This document shows positions 25,372 through 33,889 of a DNA stretch of 35,483 nucleotides, piece by piece (position 1 is the first letter of the stretch; every line of letters starts with the position of its first letter). This DNA comes from Brevibacillus centrosporus. Lineage in GTDB: Bacteria; Bacillota; Bacilli; Brevibacillales; Brevibacillaceae. The notes beneath the pieces were generated by a model. That model ran no database searches. It was not told the DNA's origin and saw only the letters and a program-made list of their open reading frames with translations. Location: positions 1 to 35,483 of the forward strand of contig NZ_RHHP01000050.1 in assembly GCF_003710815.1 (NCBI RefSeq). Direction: 5' to 3'. The position numbers were made by a program, and so were the translations under genes.

Positions 25372-25389
25372 GCGAGACCGGATCTTCTC

Positions 25390-26589
25390 TTACTTGAGAT
25401 ACGGCATCGGATTGACAGCAACGTCGTTCTTATAGACCGTAAAGTGTACGTGGTTACCAGTTGAACGACCAGTAGAACCGACCTCAGCAATCTTTTGCCC
25501 TCTCTCTACTGATTGTCCCACAGAAACCTTAATTCCGCCCTCCCTAATGTGCCCATAGAGAGTGGTAATTTCTGAGTTGTGCTTGATCATGACCGTATTT
25601 CCGAAGCCATTGGAATAGCCTGCAAAGATAACTACCCCTGCTGCTGCAGCCATAATCGTGGTACCTTTTGGCGCTGCCATATCAACACCATTATGCCCAG
25701 CTGAGCGCCCTGTAAACGGGTCGGAACGCATCCCGAAGCCGGAGCTGAAGCGGAAACTGCCGTCCGCGACTGGCAGACCGAGCTTTCCGCCCTTATACCC
25801 ACTGGAGCTTGTACTCATTGCACGGACACGTTCTGCGTATTTGGCCGATTCCTGCTTGGTCAAAGCGAGCAGCTGCTGTCCGTACTGCTCCAGATCTTCT
25901 TCCAGCGCATCTTCTTTTTTCTTCAATTCCGCTTTGACCACGAGGCTCTGTTTGTACTGCTTGTCCAATTCGGCTTTGAGGCTTTCCGCCTGATCAAACA
26001 TGTCTACATACACTGTCAGCTGATGGTCAATTTCTTGCTTTTTCGTTTCGATCGTCTGTTTATCACGTATGTTGTCTTCCAGAATTCGTGTGTCTTGCTC
26101 CAGAATCATCTGCAGGCCTTCCATTCGGGTGAGAAAATCCCCGAAATCAGAAGAACCGAGCAGTACGTCGAGATAGGATACATTTCCGCGTTCATACATG
26201 GACTTCACACGTGTTTTCAAAAGGGTTTCCCGCTTGGCGACGCGATCCTTTGCTTCATCGAGCTTGTCCTGCGCCTCGGCTGCCTTTTCCTTTGTTTCAT
26301 CCATTTGCGTCTCGAGCTTGTCCAGCTTTTTCTGCGTCTCGTTTCGACGCAAATCGATCTGCATCAGCTCGGTTTGCAGGTCTTTCTGCTCTTTTTGCAC
26401 GGCGCTGATCTTCTGTTCGACCTGTTTCACCTGCTGTTTTTGACTCTCTTTCTTGGCTTGAATCTCTTTGAGTTCCCGATTGATTTTATCCAAAGATGCC
26501 TTGCTCGCTGCCCAGCTCACATTTGTCGGGATTGCAGATCCGGTTACCAGACCGGTTATCAAGAGTGCCAATATAATCTTTTTCCTCAT
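25390..26589 (-). CDS. Coiled-coil murein hydrolase, M23 peptidase (PcsB/EnvC-like)
   Basis: Exported protein of 399 aa. Signal peptide (residues 1-28, cleavage near SWA), a long coiled coil over about 30-260 rich in Lys/Glu/Gln, and a C-terminal M23 (LytM) metallopeptidase domain with zinc ligands in GHNGVDMAAPKG (H299, D303) and GNHVHF (second His at 382). The combination and the position directly after ftsX identify it as the FtsEX-controlled wall hydrolase or activator, as PcsB in streptococci and EnvC in E. coli. The catalytic motifs are intact, so it may be an active hydrolase. It begins 24 nt after the ftsX stop. Confidence 0.92.
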   Translation of the reverse strand: MRKKIILALLITGLVTGSAIPTNVSWAASKASLDKINRELKEIQAKKESQKQQVKQVEQKISAVQKEQKDLQTELMQIDLRRNETQKKLDKLETQMDETKEKAAEAQDKLDEAKDRVAKRETLLKTRVKSMYERGNVSYLDVLLGSSDFGDFLTRMEGLQMILEQDTRILEDNIRDKQTIETKKQEIDHQLTVYVDMFDQAESLKAELDKQYKQSLVVKAELKKKEDALEEDLEQYGQQLLALTKQESAKYAERVRAMSTSSSGYKGGKLGLPVADGSFRFSSGFGMRSDPFTGRSAGHNGVDMAAPKGTTIMAAAAGVVIFAGYSNGFGNTVMIKHNSEITTLYGHIREGGIKVSVGQSVERGQKIAEVGSTGRSTGNHVHFTVYKNDVAVNPMPYLK

Positions 26590-26613
26590 GATACTCCTCC
26601 CACATTTCCTGAA

Positions 26614-27510
26614 TTAAACCCGCAAGAATCGGCGAACCGACACCAAGCTGCCCCAGATGCCAATAAATGCGCCAATCGCAATCAGAGCAAGTGCCACTTC
26701 ATAAACCAGCGGGAACAGTGGCAACAGTTTGAACAGTTGGGCAGCCTCAAAGCTTGACTGAATCGCATCCAGCAAATAGTAGTAGCCAACCGTCAGCATG
26801 GCCGTAGGAATCAAAGCACCCAGAACTCCCATGAGGAGCCCTTCTACAAAGAAAGGCCAGCGAATAAACCAGTTCGTCGCCCCAACCAGCTTCATGATCT
26901 CAATCTCGCGGCGACGAGCGACAATCGTCAGCTTGATCGTATTGGCGATCAGGAACATCGCGGTAAACCCAAGCCCGATGATAAAGGCAATCCCGACATT
27001 GCGGATCGCTCCCGTCCAGGCGAACAGCTTTTCAACCGTTCCTTCCCCATAATTGAGGTTTTTCACGTACTGCAGCTTTTTGATCTGCGCTGCAACTACG
27101 GATGTGTCCTTTGGATCCTTGGTTTTTACGACAAAGGTATCCGGCAAAGGATTGTCCTTTTCCAGTCCTTCAAACAAATAAGCCTTTTCCCCGAGGCTTT
27201 CTTTAAATTGCTTCAATCCTTCATCTTTCGGGATAAATGTGACCGACTCCACCTTGTCGATCGTCTTGATGTTCTGCTCGACCTGTGTGACGTTTTCCTT
27301 CGTTGCCAAAACATCGAGGAATACACGGATTTCTACCTGTTTTTCCACCGATTGAGCAAAGGAGTTGACGTTCATCGCTAGGACGAGGAAAACTCCCAGA
27401 ATGAAAAGAGTAATGGTAACGGCACTGATTGAAGCGAACGACATCCAGCCGTTCCGACCGAGGTTTTTTACCCCTTCACGGACATGGCGTCCCAGCGTTC
27501 TAATCTTCAT
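26614..27510 (-). CDS. ftsX: Cell division ABC transporter-like permease FtsX
   Basis: FtsX (298 aa), the membrane partner of FtsE. It has an N-terminal cytoplasmic segment, a first membrane helix (residues about 21-45), a large extracytoplasmic loop (about 46-165) that binds the wall hydrolase, and three C-terminal helices with the FtsX-type ARRREIEIMKLVGATNWFIRWPFF segment between. The ATG at 27510 (MKIRTLGRHVREG) has GAGGGGAATACGG upstream and overlaps the ftsE stop by 11 nt; the longer frame is inside ftsE. Acts mechanically, not as a transporter. Confidence 0.96.
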   Translation of the reverse strand: MKIRTLGRHVREGVKNLGRNGWMSFASISAVTITLFILGVFLVLAMNVNSFAQSVEKQVEIRVFLDVLATKENVTQVEQNIKTIDKVESVTFIPKDEGLKQFKESLGEKAYLFEGLEKDNPLPDTFVVKTKDPKDTSVVAAQIKKLQYVKNLNYGEGTVEKLFAWTGAIRNVGIAFIIGLGFTAMFLIANTIKLTIVARRREIEIMKLVGATNWFIRWPFFVEGLLMGVLGALIPTAMLTVGYYYLLDAIQSSFEAAQLFKLLPLFPLVYEVALALIAIGAFIGIWGSLVSVRRFLRV

Positions 27511-28186
27511 AACCGTATTCCCCTCTCTGCTCGTCACGGGCAATTTGTCCCGCTTCAATCGCGATAACGCGCTTTCTCATGGTGTTTACAATTTCTCGGT
27601 TATGCGTTGCCATGACGACCGTCGTGCCGCGCTGGTTGATTTCTTCAAACAGCTTCATGATCTCCCACGATGTCTCAGGGTCCAGGTTACCGGTCGGCTC
27701 ATCGGCAATGATAATCCCAGGGCTGTTGACAAGCGCACGTGCCAGGGCGACGCGCTGCTGCTCCCCACCGGAGAGCTCGTTTGGAAGCATTTTCGCTTTG
27801 TGCTTCAGCTTCACCAAGCCCAGCACATCCATCACGCGAGGCTTGATCTGCTTCGGATTGCTCTCGATAACCTCCATGGCAAATGCCACATTTTCAAATA
27901 CCGTGAGTGTCGGCAACAGTTTGAAATCTTGAAATACGACGCCAATGCTGCGGCGTACCAGCGGAATCTGTCTTTCCTTGATCCGGCTTACGTTGAAGCC
28001 GCCCAGAAAAATCTGGCCTTTTGAAGGCTTTTCTTCGCGGTACATCAATTTGATAAACGTGGATTTCCCTGCACCACTGGGACCCACGACATACACGAAT
28101 TCACCTTTTTCAATGCGAATGTTTACACCCTTGAGCGCATTTGTGCCATTGGGGTACGTTTTCCATACGTCAAACATCTCGATCAT
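27500..28186 (-). CDS. ftsE: Cell division ATP-binding protein FtsE
   Basis: ABC ATPase (228 aa from the chosen start). Walker A GPSGAGKSTFIKLMY, Q-loop VVFQDFKLL, signature LSGGEQQRVALARAL, Walker B IIIADEPTGNLDP and the H-loop VVMATHN are all present. Start: ATG at 28186 (MIEMFDVWKTYPNG) fits other FtsE proteins; a GTG at 28195 and ATG at 28192 are alternatives. The AGGATG site upstream is modest. First gene of the ftsE-ftsX-PcsB unit. Confidence 0.96.
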   Translation of the reverse strand: MIEMFDVWKTYPNGTNALKGVNIRIEKGEFVYVVGPSGAGKSTFIKLMYREEKPSKGQIFLGGFNVSRIKERQIPLVRRSIGVVFQDFKLLPTLTVFENVAFAMEVIESNPKQIKPRVMDVLGLVKLKHKAKMLPNELSGGEQQRVALARALVNSPGIIIADEPTGNLDPETSWEIMKLFEEINQRGTTVVMATHNREIVNTMRKRVIAIEAGQIARDEQRGEYGYED

Positions 28187-28321
28187 GCCCATCACATCCT
28201 ACAATGTCAGATCCATCTATCTCTTGATCTTTTAAATTTCGACGAAAACCCAAACCTTCTGCCATCCACTGCCGCTCTATCCTGCGTATCGACAAAAACA
28301 GCGGAAATTTCCATCGTACCT

Positions 28322-28330
28322 ATTATACCA
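28322..28330 (-). promoter_or_regulatory. candidate extended -10 promoter for ftsEX
   Basis: TGGTATAAT on the minus strand is a perfect TGn extended -10. No good -35 hexamer stands 16-18 nt upstream. It is 136 nt before ftsE, leaving a long 5' leader in which I see no recognised regulator. The 28187-28467 gap otherwise holds nothing I can assign. Confidence 0.5.
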
Positions 28331-28467
28331 CCCTGTTTCGTGTATGGTATCCACTAAATCTCTCATTTCTTGTCGAAACCGTTTTAATTCGCACATCGCA
28401 GCCTAGCCTGCTTTCCGATCCGTGGGATACAATAAAAGAAGTTTGATTTAGAAAGGAGCCATGCACG

Positions 28468-29625
28468 ATGAACAACTTTGTTTATCACAATCCAACAGAG
28501 CTTATTTTCGGGAAGGGTCAGCTTTCCCTCTTGCAAGAAAAGGCCAAACAGCTTGGGTCCACTGTCCTGATTGTTTACGGTGGCGGAAGCATCAAGCGCT
28601 CCGGTTTATATGACAAAACCGTTTCCCTGTTGCAGGATGCGGGTTGTCGCGTGCTTGAACTGCCTGGTGTAGAGCCAAATCCTCGACTGAGTACGGTAAA
28701 GAAAGGAATCGAGATTTGCCGTCAAGAAGGCGTTGACTGGATTCTCGCAGTAGGCGGCGGAAGCGTCATTGACGCAGCCAAAGCAGTAGCAGTGGGTGTT
28801 CCCTATGAGGGAGATGTGTGGGACTTCTACTCGCGAGTTGCACAGCCACAGGCAGCTTTGCCGCTGGGAACGGTGCTGACTCTCGCAGCTACCGGCTCTG
28901 AAATGAACCGCGGCAGCGTAGTGACCAACTGGGAGACGCAAGAAAAGCACGGAGGCACGACCACCTTCCCGACGTTCTCCATTCTCGATCCGGAAAATAC
29001 ATTCACGGTTCCCCGCGATCAGACGATTTACGGAATCAGCGATATCATGTCACATGTGTTTGAACAATACTTTAGTCATACACCGGAAATTCCTTTGCAG
29101 ACACGCTTTGCCGAATCGATCCTGAAAACCGTGATTGAAAATGCAGAGCGTGTACTGGAAAACCCAGAGGACTACGACGCGCGTGCCAACATCCTGTATT
29201 GCGGGACAATGGCCCTGAACGGAACCCTGCCTGTTGGTGTTGAGACGGATTGGGCGACCCATTCTATCGAGCATGCCGTCAGTGCTATTTACGACATCCC
29301 GCATGGCGGCGGACTGGCGATCATCTTCCCGAATTGGATGCGCTACGTTTATCGTGAAAATGTGGCCCGCTTCACTCGCTTTGCCGTTGAAGTATGGAAT
29401 GTCGATCCAACCGGAAAATCAGATGAGGAAGTCGCTCTCGAAGGAATTGCTGCCGTAGAAGCCTTCTTCGCACGTATCGGCGCTCCTACTCGCCTCGCTG
29501 ACTACCAAATCGGCGACGACAAGCTGCAAGTGATGGCGGAAAAAGCAACGCCATTTGGTCCAATCGGAAGCTTCAAGAAGCTTACCAGCGAAGATGTGGC
29601 GGAAATCCTGCGCATGTCGCTTTAA
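28468..29625 (+). CDS. Iron-containing alcohol dehydrogenase (YugJ/BdhA/YqhD-like)
   Basis: Type III alcohol dehydrogenase of 385 aa, NAD(P)H-dependent, reducing aldehydes or butyraldehyde-like substrates in related enzymes. The nucleotide-binding GGGSIKRSGLYD and GGGSVIDAAKAVA loops are present. Metal ligands are visible in the ISDIMSHVFEQYF helix (Asp, His) and in THSIEHAVSAIYDIPHGGGLAI (two His). Closest in pattern to the butanol dehydrogenase-like YugJ group. AAGGAG lies 9 nt before the ATG. It is transcribed alone, against its neighbours, and ends at a strong bidirectional terminator. Confidence 0.92.
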   Translation: MNNFVYHNPTELIFGKGQLSLLQEKAKQLGSTVLIVYGGGSIKRSGLYDKTVSLLQDAGCRVLELPGVEPNPRLSTVKKGIEICRQEGVDWILAVGGGSVIDAAKAVAVGVPYEGDVWDFYSRVAQPQAALPLGTVLTLAATGSEMNRGSVVTNWETQEKHGGTTTFPTFSILDPENTFTVPRDQTIYGISDIMSHVFEQYFSHTPEIPLQTRFAESILKTVIENAERVLENPEDYDARANILYCGTMALNGTLPVGVETDWATHSIEHAVSAIYDIPHGGGLAIIFPNWMRYVYRENVARFTRFAVEVWNVDPTGKSDEEVALEGIAAVEAFFARIGAPTRLADYQIGDDKLQVMAEKATPFGPIGSFKKLTSEDVAEILRMSL

Positions 29626-29635
29626 CCACGCGAAA

Positions 29636-29675
29636 AAAGCCGGACTCCCCATGAGGAGTTCGGCTTTCTTGTTGT
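29636..29675. terminator. bidirectional intrinsic terminator
   Basis: AAGCCGGACTCC pairs with GGAGTTCGGCTT (one mismatch) around CCATGA. A T-rich tract follows on the plus strand and TTTTTTCG on the minus strand. It serves the convergent alcohol dehydrogenase and the YfcC remnant. Confidence 0.9.
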
Positions 29676-29678
29676 TTC

Positions 29679-30362
29679 TTAATAGGGTCCCCAGTTGATC
29701 GCAACACCGATCATGACGAAAACAATCGACAAAACCGTCCATATCGCAGTCAGCGGGAGCATGAACCTCAGCCATTTGCCATAGGAGATTCCGCTGATGG
29801 CGAGAATGCTCATCAACACCCCTGAGGTCGGATTGATACAATTGACCACGCCTTCTCCGAGCATCAGCGCTTCTACGGCAACCTGACGCGTGATGTTCAT
29901 GAGGTCAGACAGCGGCGCGAGGAGCGGCATCAGCATGACGGCTTCCCCTGAGCCTGACGAGATCAGGAAGTGCAAGGCAGCGCTTCCCAGGAACATTCCT
30001 ACTGCTCCTGCCATCGGCGACAGCGACTCCAAGAGGGTAGCAAGTCCATACACGATGGTATCCAGGAACTTTCCATCCTCCAAAATGACCGTGATCGAGC
30101 GGGCCATCCCCACGATCAACGCACCATAAACGAGGCTCATTTTGTTGATCAAGCCTACACCAATCGCAATAAAGATAAAGATTCCGGCCATTTCGTTGAC
30201 GTCCCATTTGAACAAAATGGTACATGCAATAAAGGCAATTAACACAATCCCAGTGAATGCCAGCGTCAGCTTGTGGCGCAGGGTAAAGAGAATGTTGCTA
30301 TCCAGATCTCCTGCAGCTGAACCGCTATCGGACGGGAAAGGAGTGATGCTCCCTTTCGGCAC
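29679..30362 (-). pseudogene. YfcC/DcuC-type transporter, N-terminally truncated remnant
   Basis: 227 residues matching only the C-terminal half of YfcC-family permeases, which are normally about 460-480 aa. Recognisable are a cytoplasmic-loop-like start followed by RHKLTLAFTGIVLI, MAGIFIFIAIGVGLINKMS, YGALIVGMARSITVILEDG, HFLISSGSGEAVMLMPLLAPLSDLM and CINPTSGVLMSILAISGI. The N-terminal transmembrane half is missing. In addition, the segment usually found between the INKMS helix and LVYGALIVG seems deleted by about 15-18 residues. The GTG start at 30362 abuts the argH terminator and has no good ribosome binding site. I read it as a decayed gene. Confidence 0.7.
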
Positions 30363-30365
30363 ATG

Positions 30366-30403
30366 AAAAAGCGGACAGGCTCATCGCCCATCCGCTTTTT
30401 TCT
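30366..30403 (-). terminator. intrinsic terminator of argGH
   Basis: AAAAAGCGGA (30366-30375) pairs with TCCGCTTTTT (30391-30400), a perfect 10-bp stem with a 15-nt loop. On the minus strand the stem itself ends in TTTTT. It starts right after the argH stop and ends at the start of the YfcC remnant. Confidence 0.9.
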
Positions 30404-30404
30404 T

Positions 30405-31862
30405 TTACAAAGCGCGCTGCACCGGTGCACCGATGTCAATCAACGCCTCGATCATAACCTTTTGGCTGTTGGTGTCCACCCATGCATGGGTATCAACCAG
30501 CTTGCTGCGATACCATTCGATCTGTTGTTCCACTTGATTGCGAGCCGTACCACCCAAGACATTGCGCGCGTTGACAACCGTCTCAACCGCAAGCGCCTCG
30601 TATACGTCTTCGCCGATCACTTCGGAAAAGCTTTGGAACTCTTCCACAGACAGATCCAGCAAATACTTTTGCTGCTCAATGCAGTACAGAACTGCTCTGC
30701 CTACGACTTCATGCGCTTGACGGAAAGGCATATCCTTGCGTACGAGGTAGTCTGCCAAGTCTGTGGCGTTCGAGAAGTCATTGGTCACTGCCTGACGCAT
30801 ACGCTCGGTTCTCACCTGCATGGTTTGAATCATAGGCGTCAGGAGAGCAAGTGCACCGTGGATTGTAGTAACGGTATCAAACATGCCTTCCTTGTCTTCC
30901 TGCATATCTTTGTTGTACGCCATCGGCAAGCCTTTGAGAACGGTCAACAGACCAACGAGATTGCCGTACACGCGACCTGTTTTTCCGCGTACCAGCTCCG
31001 CAACATCCGGGTTTTTCTTTTGCGGCATGATGCTGGAGCCTGTGCAGAAGGCATCATCCAGCTCTACAAAGGAAAACTCCTGGCTGCTCCAGATCACGAG
31101 CTCTTCGCACAAACGAGAGAGATGCGCCATCAAGAGAGAAGCGTCTGCCAAAAACTCTACGATGAAATCGCGATCGCTGACTGCGTCCATGCTATTTTGA
31201 TAGATATTGTCAAATTGCAGCAGCTCTGCTACAAAGGCGCGGTCGATCGGGAATGTAGTCCCAGCCAATGCACCTGCTCCGAGTGGCAGCACATTTACCC
31301 GCTTCCAGGTCTCTGTCATCCGCTCGATATCACGTTGCAGCATGGATACGTACGCCATCAGATGGTAGCCGAAGAGAACCGGTTGCGCACGCTGCAGATG
31401 AGTGTATCCTGGCATTACGGTGTCCAGATGCTGGTTCGCCTGCTCGATCATCGCTTCCTGCAGATACATTGCCAGCTGGATAATCTCCATCAGCTTTTCC
31501 CGGAGGAACAGGTGCATATCGAGTGCAACCTGGTCGTTGCGGCTGCGGCCGGTGTGGAGTTTCCCCCCCACCGGACCGATTTCCTCAATCAGCATCTTTT
31601 CGATATTCATATGAACATCTTCATGAGCAACGAGGAACGGGGCTTGCCCATGCTCGATCTTTTCTTTTACTTTTTTCAGACCAGCAATGATTTGTCGTAC
31701 TTCCTCCATCGGCAGGATACCGCACTTCCCCAGCATAGCGACATGTGCTAGGCTACCGACGATGTCCTGACGCCACATCTTCTGGTCGAAAGAGATAGAA
31801 GCAGTATACTCTTCTACGAGCTGATTCGTCGGCTTCGTGAAGCGTCCTCCCCAGAGTTTCAT
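30405..31862 (-). CDS. argH: Argininosuccinate lyase
   Basis: ArgH (485 aa) splits argininosuccinate into arginine and fumarate, the last step of arginine synthesis. The superfamily signature GSSIMPQKKNPD is present, with THLQRAQPVLFGYH, HTGRSRNDQVALDMHLF and the N-terminal KLWGGRFTKPTN. Slightly longer than the usual 460-470 aa, with the extra residues at the C-terminal end. The start overlaps the argG stop by 4 nt (ATGA), so the two are translationally coupled. Confidence 0.98.
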   Translation of the reverse strand: MKLWGGRFTKPTNQLVEEYTASISFDQKMWRQDIVGSLAHVAMLGKCGILPMEEVRQIIAGLKKVKEKIEHGQAPFLVAHEDVHMNIEKMLIEEIGPVGGKLHTGRSRNDQVALDMHLFLREKLMEIIQLAMYLQEAMIEQANQHLDTVMPGYTHLQRAQPVLFGYHLMAYVSMLQRDIERMTETWKRVNVLPLGAGALAGTTFPIDRAFVAELLQFDNIYQNSMDAVSDRDFIVEFLADASLLMAHLSRLCEELVIWSSQEFSFVELDDAFCTGSSIMPQKKNPDVAELVRGKTGRVYGNLVGLLTVLKGLPMAYNKDMQEDKEGMFDTVTTIHGALALLTPMIQTMQVRTERMRQAVTNDFSNATDLADYLVRKDMPFRQAHEVVGRAVLYCIEQQKYLLDLSVEEFQSFSEVIGEDVYEALAVETVVNARNVLGGTARNQVEQQIEWYRSKLVDTHAWVDTNSQKVMIEALIDIGAPVQRAL

Positions 31863-33118
31863 TGCTTGATCGCATCCTTTTCGTCCAAGATCTTGATGTC
31901 TGTATTCATGTTCTCATGCAAGACACCTTCGTTTACTTGTGCGTATACCTTGGTTGGCAGACCCCACAGCTTGATGAAGCCGAGCGCTGCTTTGTGGTCA
32001 AATTGGTCACCTGCATTGTAGGTAGCCAGCTCATGGCTGTACAGCGAGGAAGCGGATTTGCGGCCCACTACGATCGCATGACCTTTGTGCAGTTTCACAC
32101 GTACGATACCTGTTACGTGTTTTTGTGTTTCTTCGATGAACGCTTGAACTGCATTGCGGATTGGCGAGTACCAGAGACCCTCGTAGATCACCTGTGCCAG
32201 CTTTTGCTCCACGATTGGTTTGAACGATGCTACCTCGCGAGGCTGAGTCAGGAACTCGAGCTCACGGTGAGCCAGGATCAATGTAGTTGCTGCAGGTGTT
32301 TCGTATACTTCACGGGATTTGATACCGACCAAGCGGTTTTCTACGTGGTCGATACGGCCCACACCGTGGTTGCCAGCGATTTTGTTCAGCTTCAAAATCA
32401 GCTCGGACAATGGCAGCTCTTCACCGTTCAGTGCAGTTGGCTTCCCTTGTACGAAAGTGATTTCGATTTCCTCTGCTTCGTCTGGTGCATCTGCAATGGA
32501 TTTTGTCAGATCATACGCACCTTCTGGAGGAGCAGCCCATGGATCTTCCAGTACGCCGCACTCGCAGCTTCTGCCCCACAGGTTTTGGTCGATGCTGTAT
32601 GGATTATCCAGATCGATCGGGATTGGAATATTGTTCTTTTTCGCATATTCGATTTCTTCGTCGCGAGTCCAGCCCCACTCACGCACGGGAGCTACGATTT
32701 TGATATCTGGGTTCAACGCTGTGAAGGATACGTCAAAACGTACTTGGTCGTTTCCTTTCCCTGTGCAGCCGTGAGCAACAGCAACAGCGCCTTCTTTTTC
32801 TGCGATCTCTACCAGTACGCGCGAAATCAGGTAACGGGACAGCGCAGACACCAGCGGATATTTTCCTTCGTACATCGCGTTTGCTTTCAATGCAGGCAAT
32901 ACGAACTCTTCTGCAAATGCTTCCTTCGCATCAACGACGATTGATTTCAGCGCACCGACTTGCAGCGCTTTTTTCTGTACGAAATCCAGGTCTTTCCCTT
33001 CCCCTACATCCAGTGCTACCGCAATTACATCGAAGTTGTATGTTTCTTGGAGCCATTTAATTGCTACGGATGTATCTAAGCCGCCCGAGTAGGCCAACAC
33101 AATTTTATCTTTTGCCAT
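31859..33118 (-). CDS. argG: Argininosuccinate synthase
   Basis: ArgG (419 aa) joins citrulline and aspartate using ATP. The ATP-binding P-loop KIVLAYSGGLDTSVAIKWL is at the N-terminus, followed by HGCTGKGNDQVRF and the DNPYSIDQNLWGRSCECGVLEDPW region. Start 33118 (MAKDKIVLAYSGG) has GGGAGAGAGAACG upstream; the open frame extends 11 codons further but overlaps the operator. First gene of argGH, with ArgR-type boxes at its promoter. Confidence 0.98.
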   Translation of the reverse strand: MAKDKIVLAYSGGLDTSVAIKWLQETYNFDVIAVALDVGEGKDLDFVQKKALQVGALKSIVVDAKEAFAEEFVLPALKANAMYEGKYPLVSALSRYLISRVLVEIAEKEGAVAVAHGCTGKGNDQVRFDVSFTALNPDIKIVAPVREWGWTRDEEIEYAKKNNIPIPIDLDNPYSIDQNLWGRSCECGVLEDPWAAPPEGAYDLTKSIADAPDEAEEIEITFVQGKPTALNGEELPLSELILKLNKIAGNHGVGRIDHVENRLVGIKSREVYETPAATTLILAHRELEFLTQPREVASFKPIVEQKLAQVIYEGLWYSPIRNAVQAFIEETQKHVTGIVRVKLHKGHAIVVGRKSASSLYSHELATYNAGDQFDHKAALGFIKLWGLPTKVYAQVNEGVLHENMNTDIKILDEKDAIKQ

Positions 33119-33134
33119 CGTTCTCTCTCCCTGT

Positions 33135-33168
33135 TCCGAAGATTTATTCATGTGAGTAATTATACAAA
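33135..33168 (-). promoter_or_regulatory. tandem ARG boxes (ArgR/AhrC operator) at argG
   Basis: Two overlapping imperfect palindromes read on the minus strand: TTTGTATAATTACTCACA (33151-33168) and CATGAATAAATCTTCGGA (33135-33152). Against the ARG box WNTGAATWWWWATTCANW, each keeps 8 of the 10 fixed positions (TGAAT/ATTCA). The first covers the -10 element, the second lies over the transcription start. This fits repression by ArgR/AhrC with arginine. Confidence 0.65.
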
Positions 33169-33187
33169 CGAACTAATAAAAATACAA
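33159..33187 (-). promoter_or_regulatory. argG promoter
   Basis: -10 TATAAT (33159-33164) is consensus; -35 TTGTAT (33182-33187) is weak but at exactly 17 nt. About 40 nt before the argG start and overlapped by the first ARG box. Confidence 0.65.
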
Positions 33188-33244
33188 CCACTTTTCTTAT
33201 TTGTCCTCTACTTTTTCCCCGTGCAATTTTAGGAAGACAGAAAC

Positions 33245-33362
33245 AAAGCAGCCGGACCTGTGAGAAAGCTAAGCTGCACCAAGGTTTTGGTGTTGCCATA
33301 GCTTCTTGTGTACGGGATAGGAAAATAGCATCCCCGTACAGGATCACTCGTCCGGCTGTTTT
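33245..33362. ncRNA. unassigned structured RNA-like element (three-way junction)
   Basis: About 118 nt closed by a long stem: CAGCCGGAC (33249-33257) with GTCCGGCTG (33350-33358), extended outward by AAAG/TTTT and inward, after a 2x2 mismatch, by GTGA/TCAC. Inside are two arms. One is a 10-bp stem TGTACGGGAT (33309-33318) with ATCCCCGTACA (33330-33340), one bulge. The other is GAAAGCTA (33264-33271) with TAGCTTC (33299-33305), topped by CACCAA/TTGGTG (33277-33282 with 33287-33292). It fits no riboswitch, T-box or attenuator I know. Strand is undecided: the plus strand ends in TTTTAT and the minus strand in CTTTGTTTC. It lies upstream of the argG promoter and 8 nt past the next gene's stop codon. 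Confidence 0.5.
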
Positions 33363-33370
33363 ATGCTCTA

Positions 33371-33805
33371 TTATTCATGCTTTGTATACGACACCTGCGG
33401 GACAAACTCTACACCTTTATGCTTGCGAATCCACTCCAGCTCAGCTAACGCCAGGCGCTCGAAGTTCTCTGCGATATGGATGTCCCCCTCCGCTCTCCAC
33501 GAGGCGATGATCGGATACATCCGACTGTAAAACCCATTGATATACCATATATCAAACAAGAGATCAGAATGTATAAGACCGTTTTTATGCAATACACCAA
33601 CCATTTCAAAAAAACCGTAGAGCGTCGTAAACTGCGAGAATTCTTCACCTGTTCGTGGATACTTCTTCCAAAATATTTCGGGTGCTATTTCTTCCTTCTC
33701 CCCTAGAACAGCTATAAACCACGCTCTTGCTTTCCTGAGCCGCTCTGATTCATACTGCTCATAAAGCTTTACCATCATATCCGCATCTTGATAGGTAGGA
33801 ATCAT
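33371..33805 (-). CDS. Small protein of unknown function (DUF4760-like, tentative)
   Basis: 144 aa, mostly helical, no signal peptide or membrane segment. Segments such as VKLYEQYESERLRKARAWFIAVLG, FFEMVGVLHKNGLIHSDLLFD and a late helix rich in Glu resemble the DUF4760 pattern, but I am not sure. The ATG has GAGGTGATAGAG upstream. It is transcribed on the same strand as the upstream HD-GYP gene, 118 nt away and beyond its terminator, and is AT-rich. Confidence 0.6.
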   Translation of the reverse strand: MIPTYQDADMMVKLYEQYESERLRKARAWFIAVLGEKEEIAPEIFWKKYPRTGEEFSQFTTLYGFFEMVGVLHKNGLIHSDLLFDIWYINGFYSRMYPIIASWRAEGDIHIAENFERLALAELEWIRKHKGVEFVPQVSYTKHE

Positions 33806-33889
33806 TTCTCTATCACCTCATCGACATTTCCATTCCCTACCAGTATGTCTGCTATTGATTCGTGATGCAAGCGAACAACGCATGCGCTT

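Noticed and set aside
28381..28467. Sigma-A promoter for the alcohol dehydrogenase at TACAAT (28428-28433)
   Set aside because: No acceptable -35 hexamer at 16-18 nt; left unannotated although a promoter must exist nearby.
30363..31751. Long plus-strand open frame opposite argH
   Set aside because: Antisense to argH and beginning inside its terminator; no independent support.
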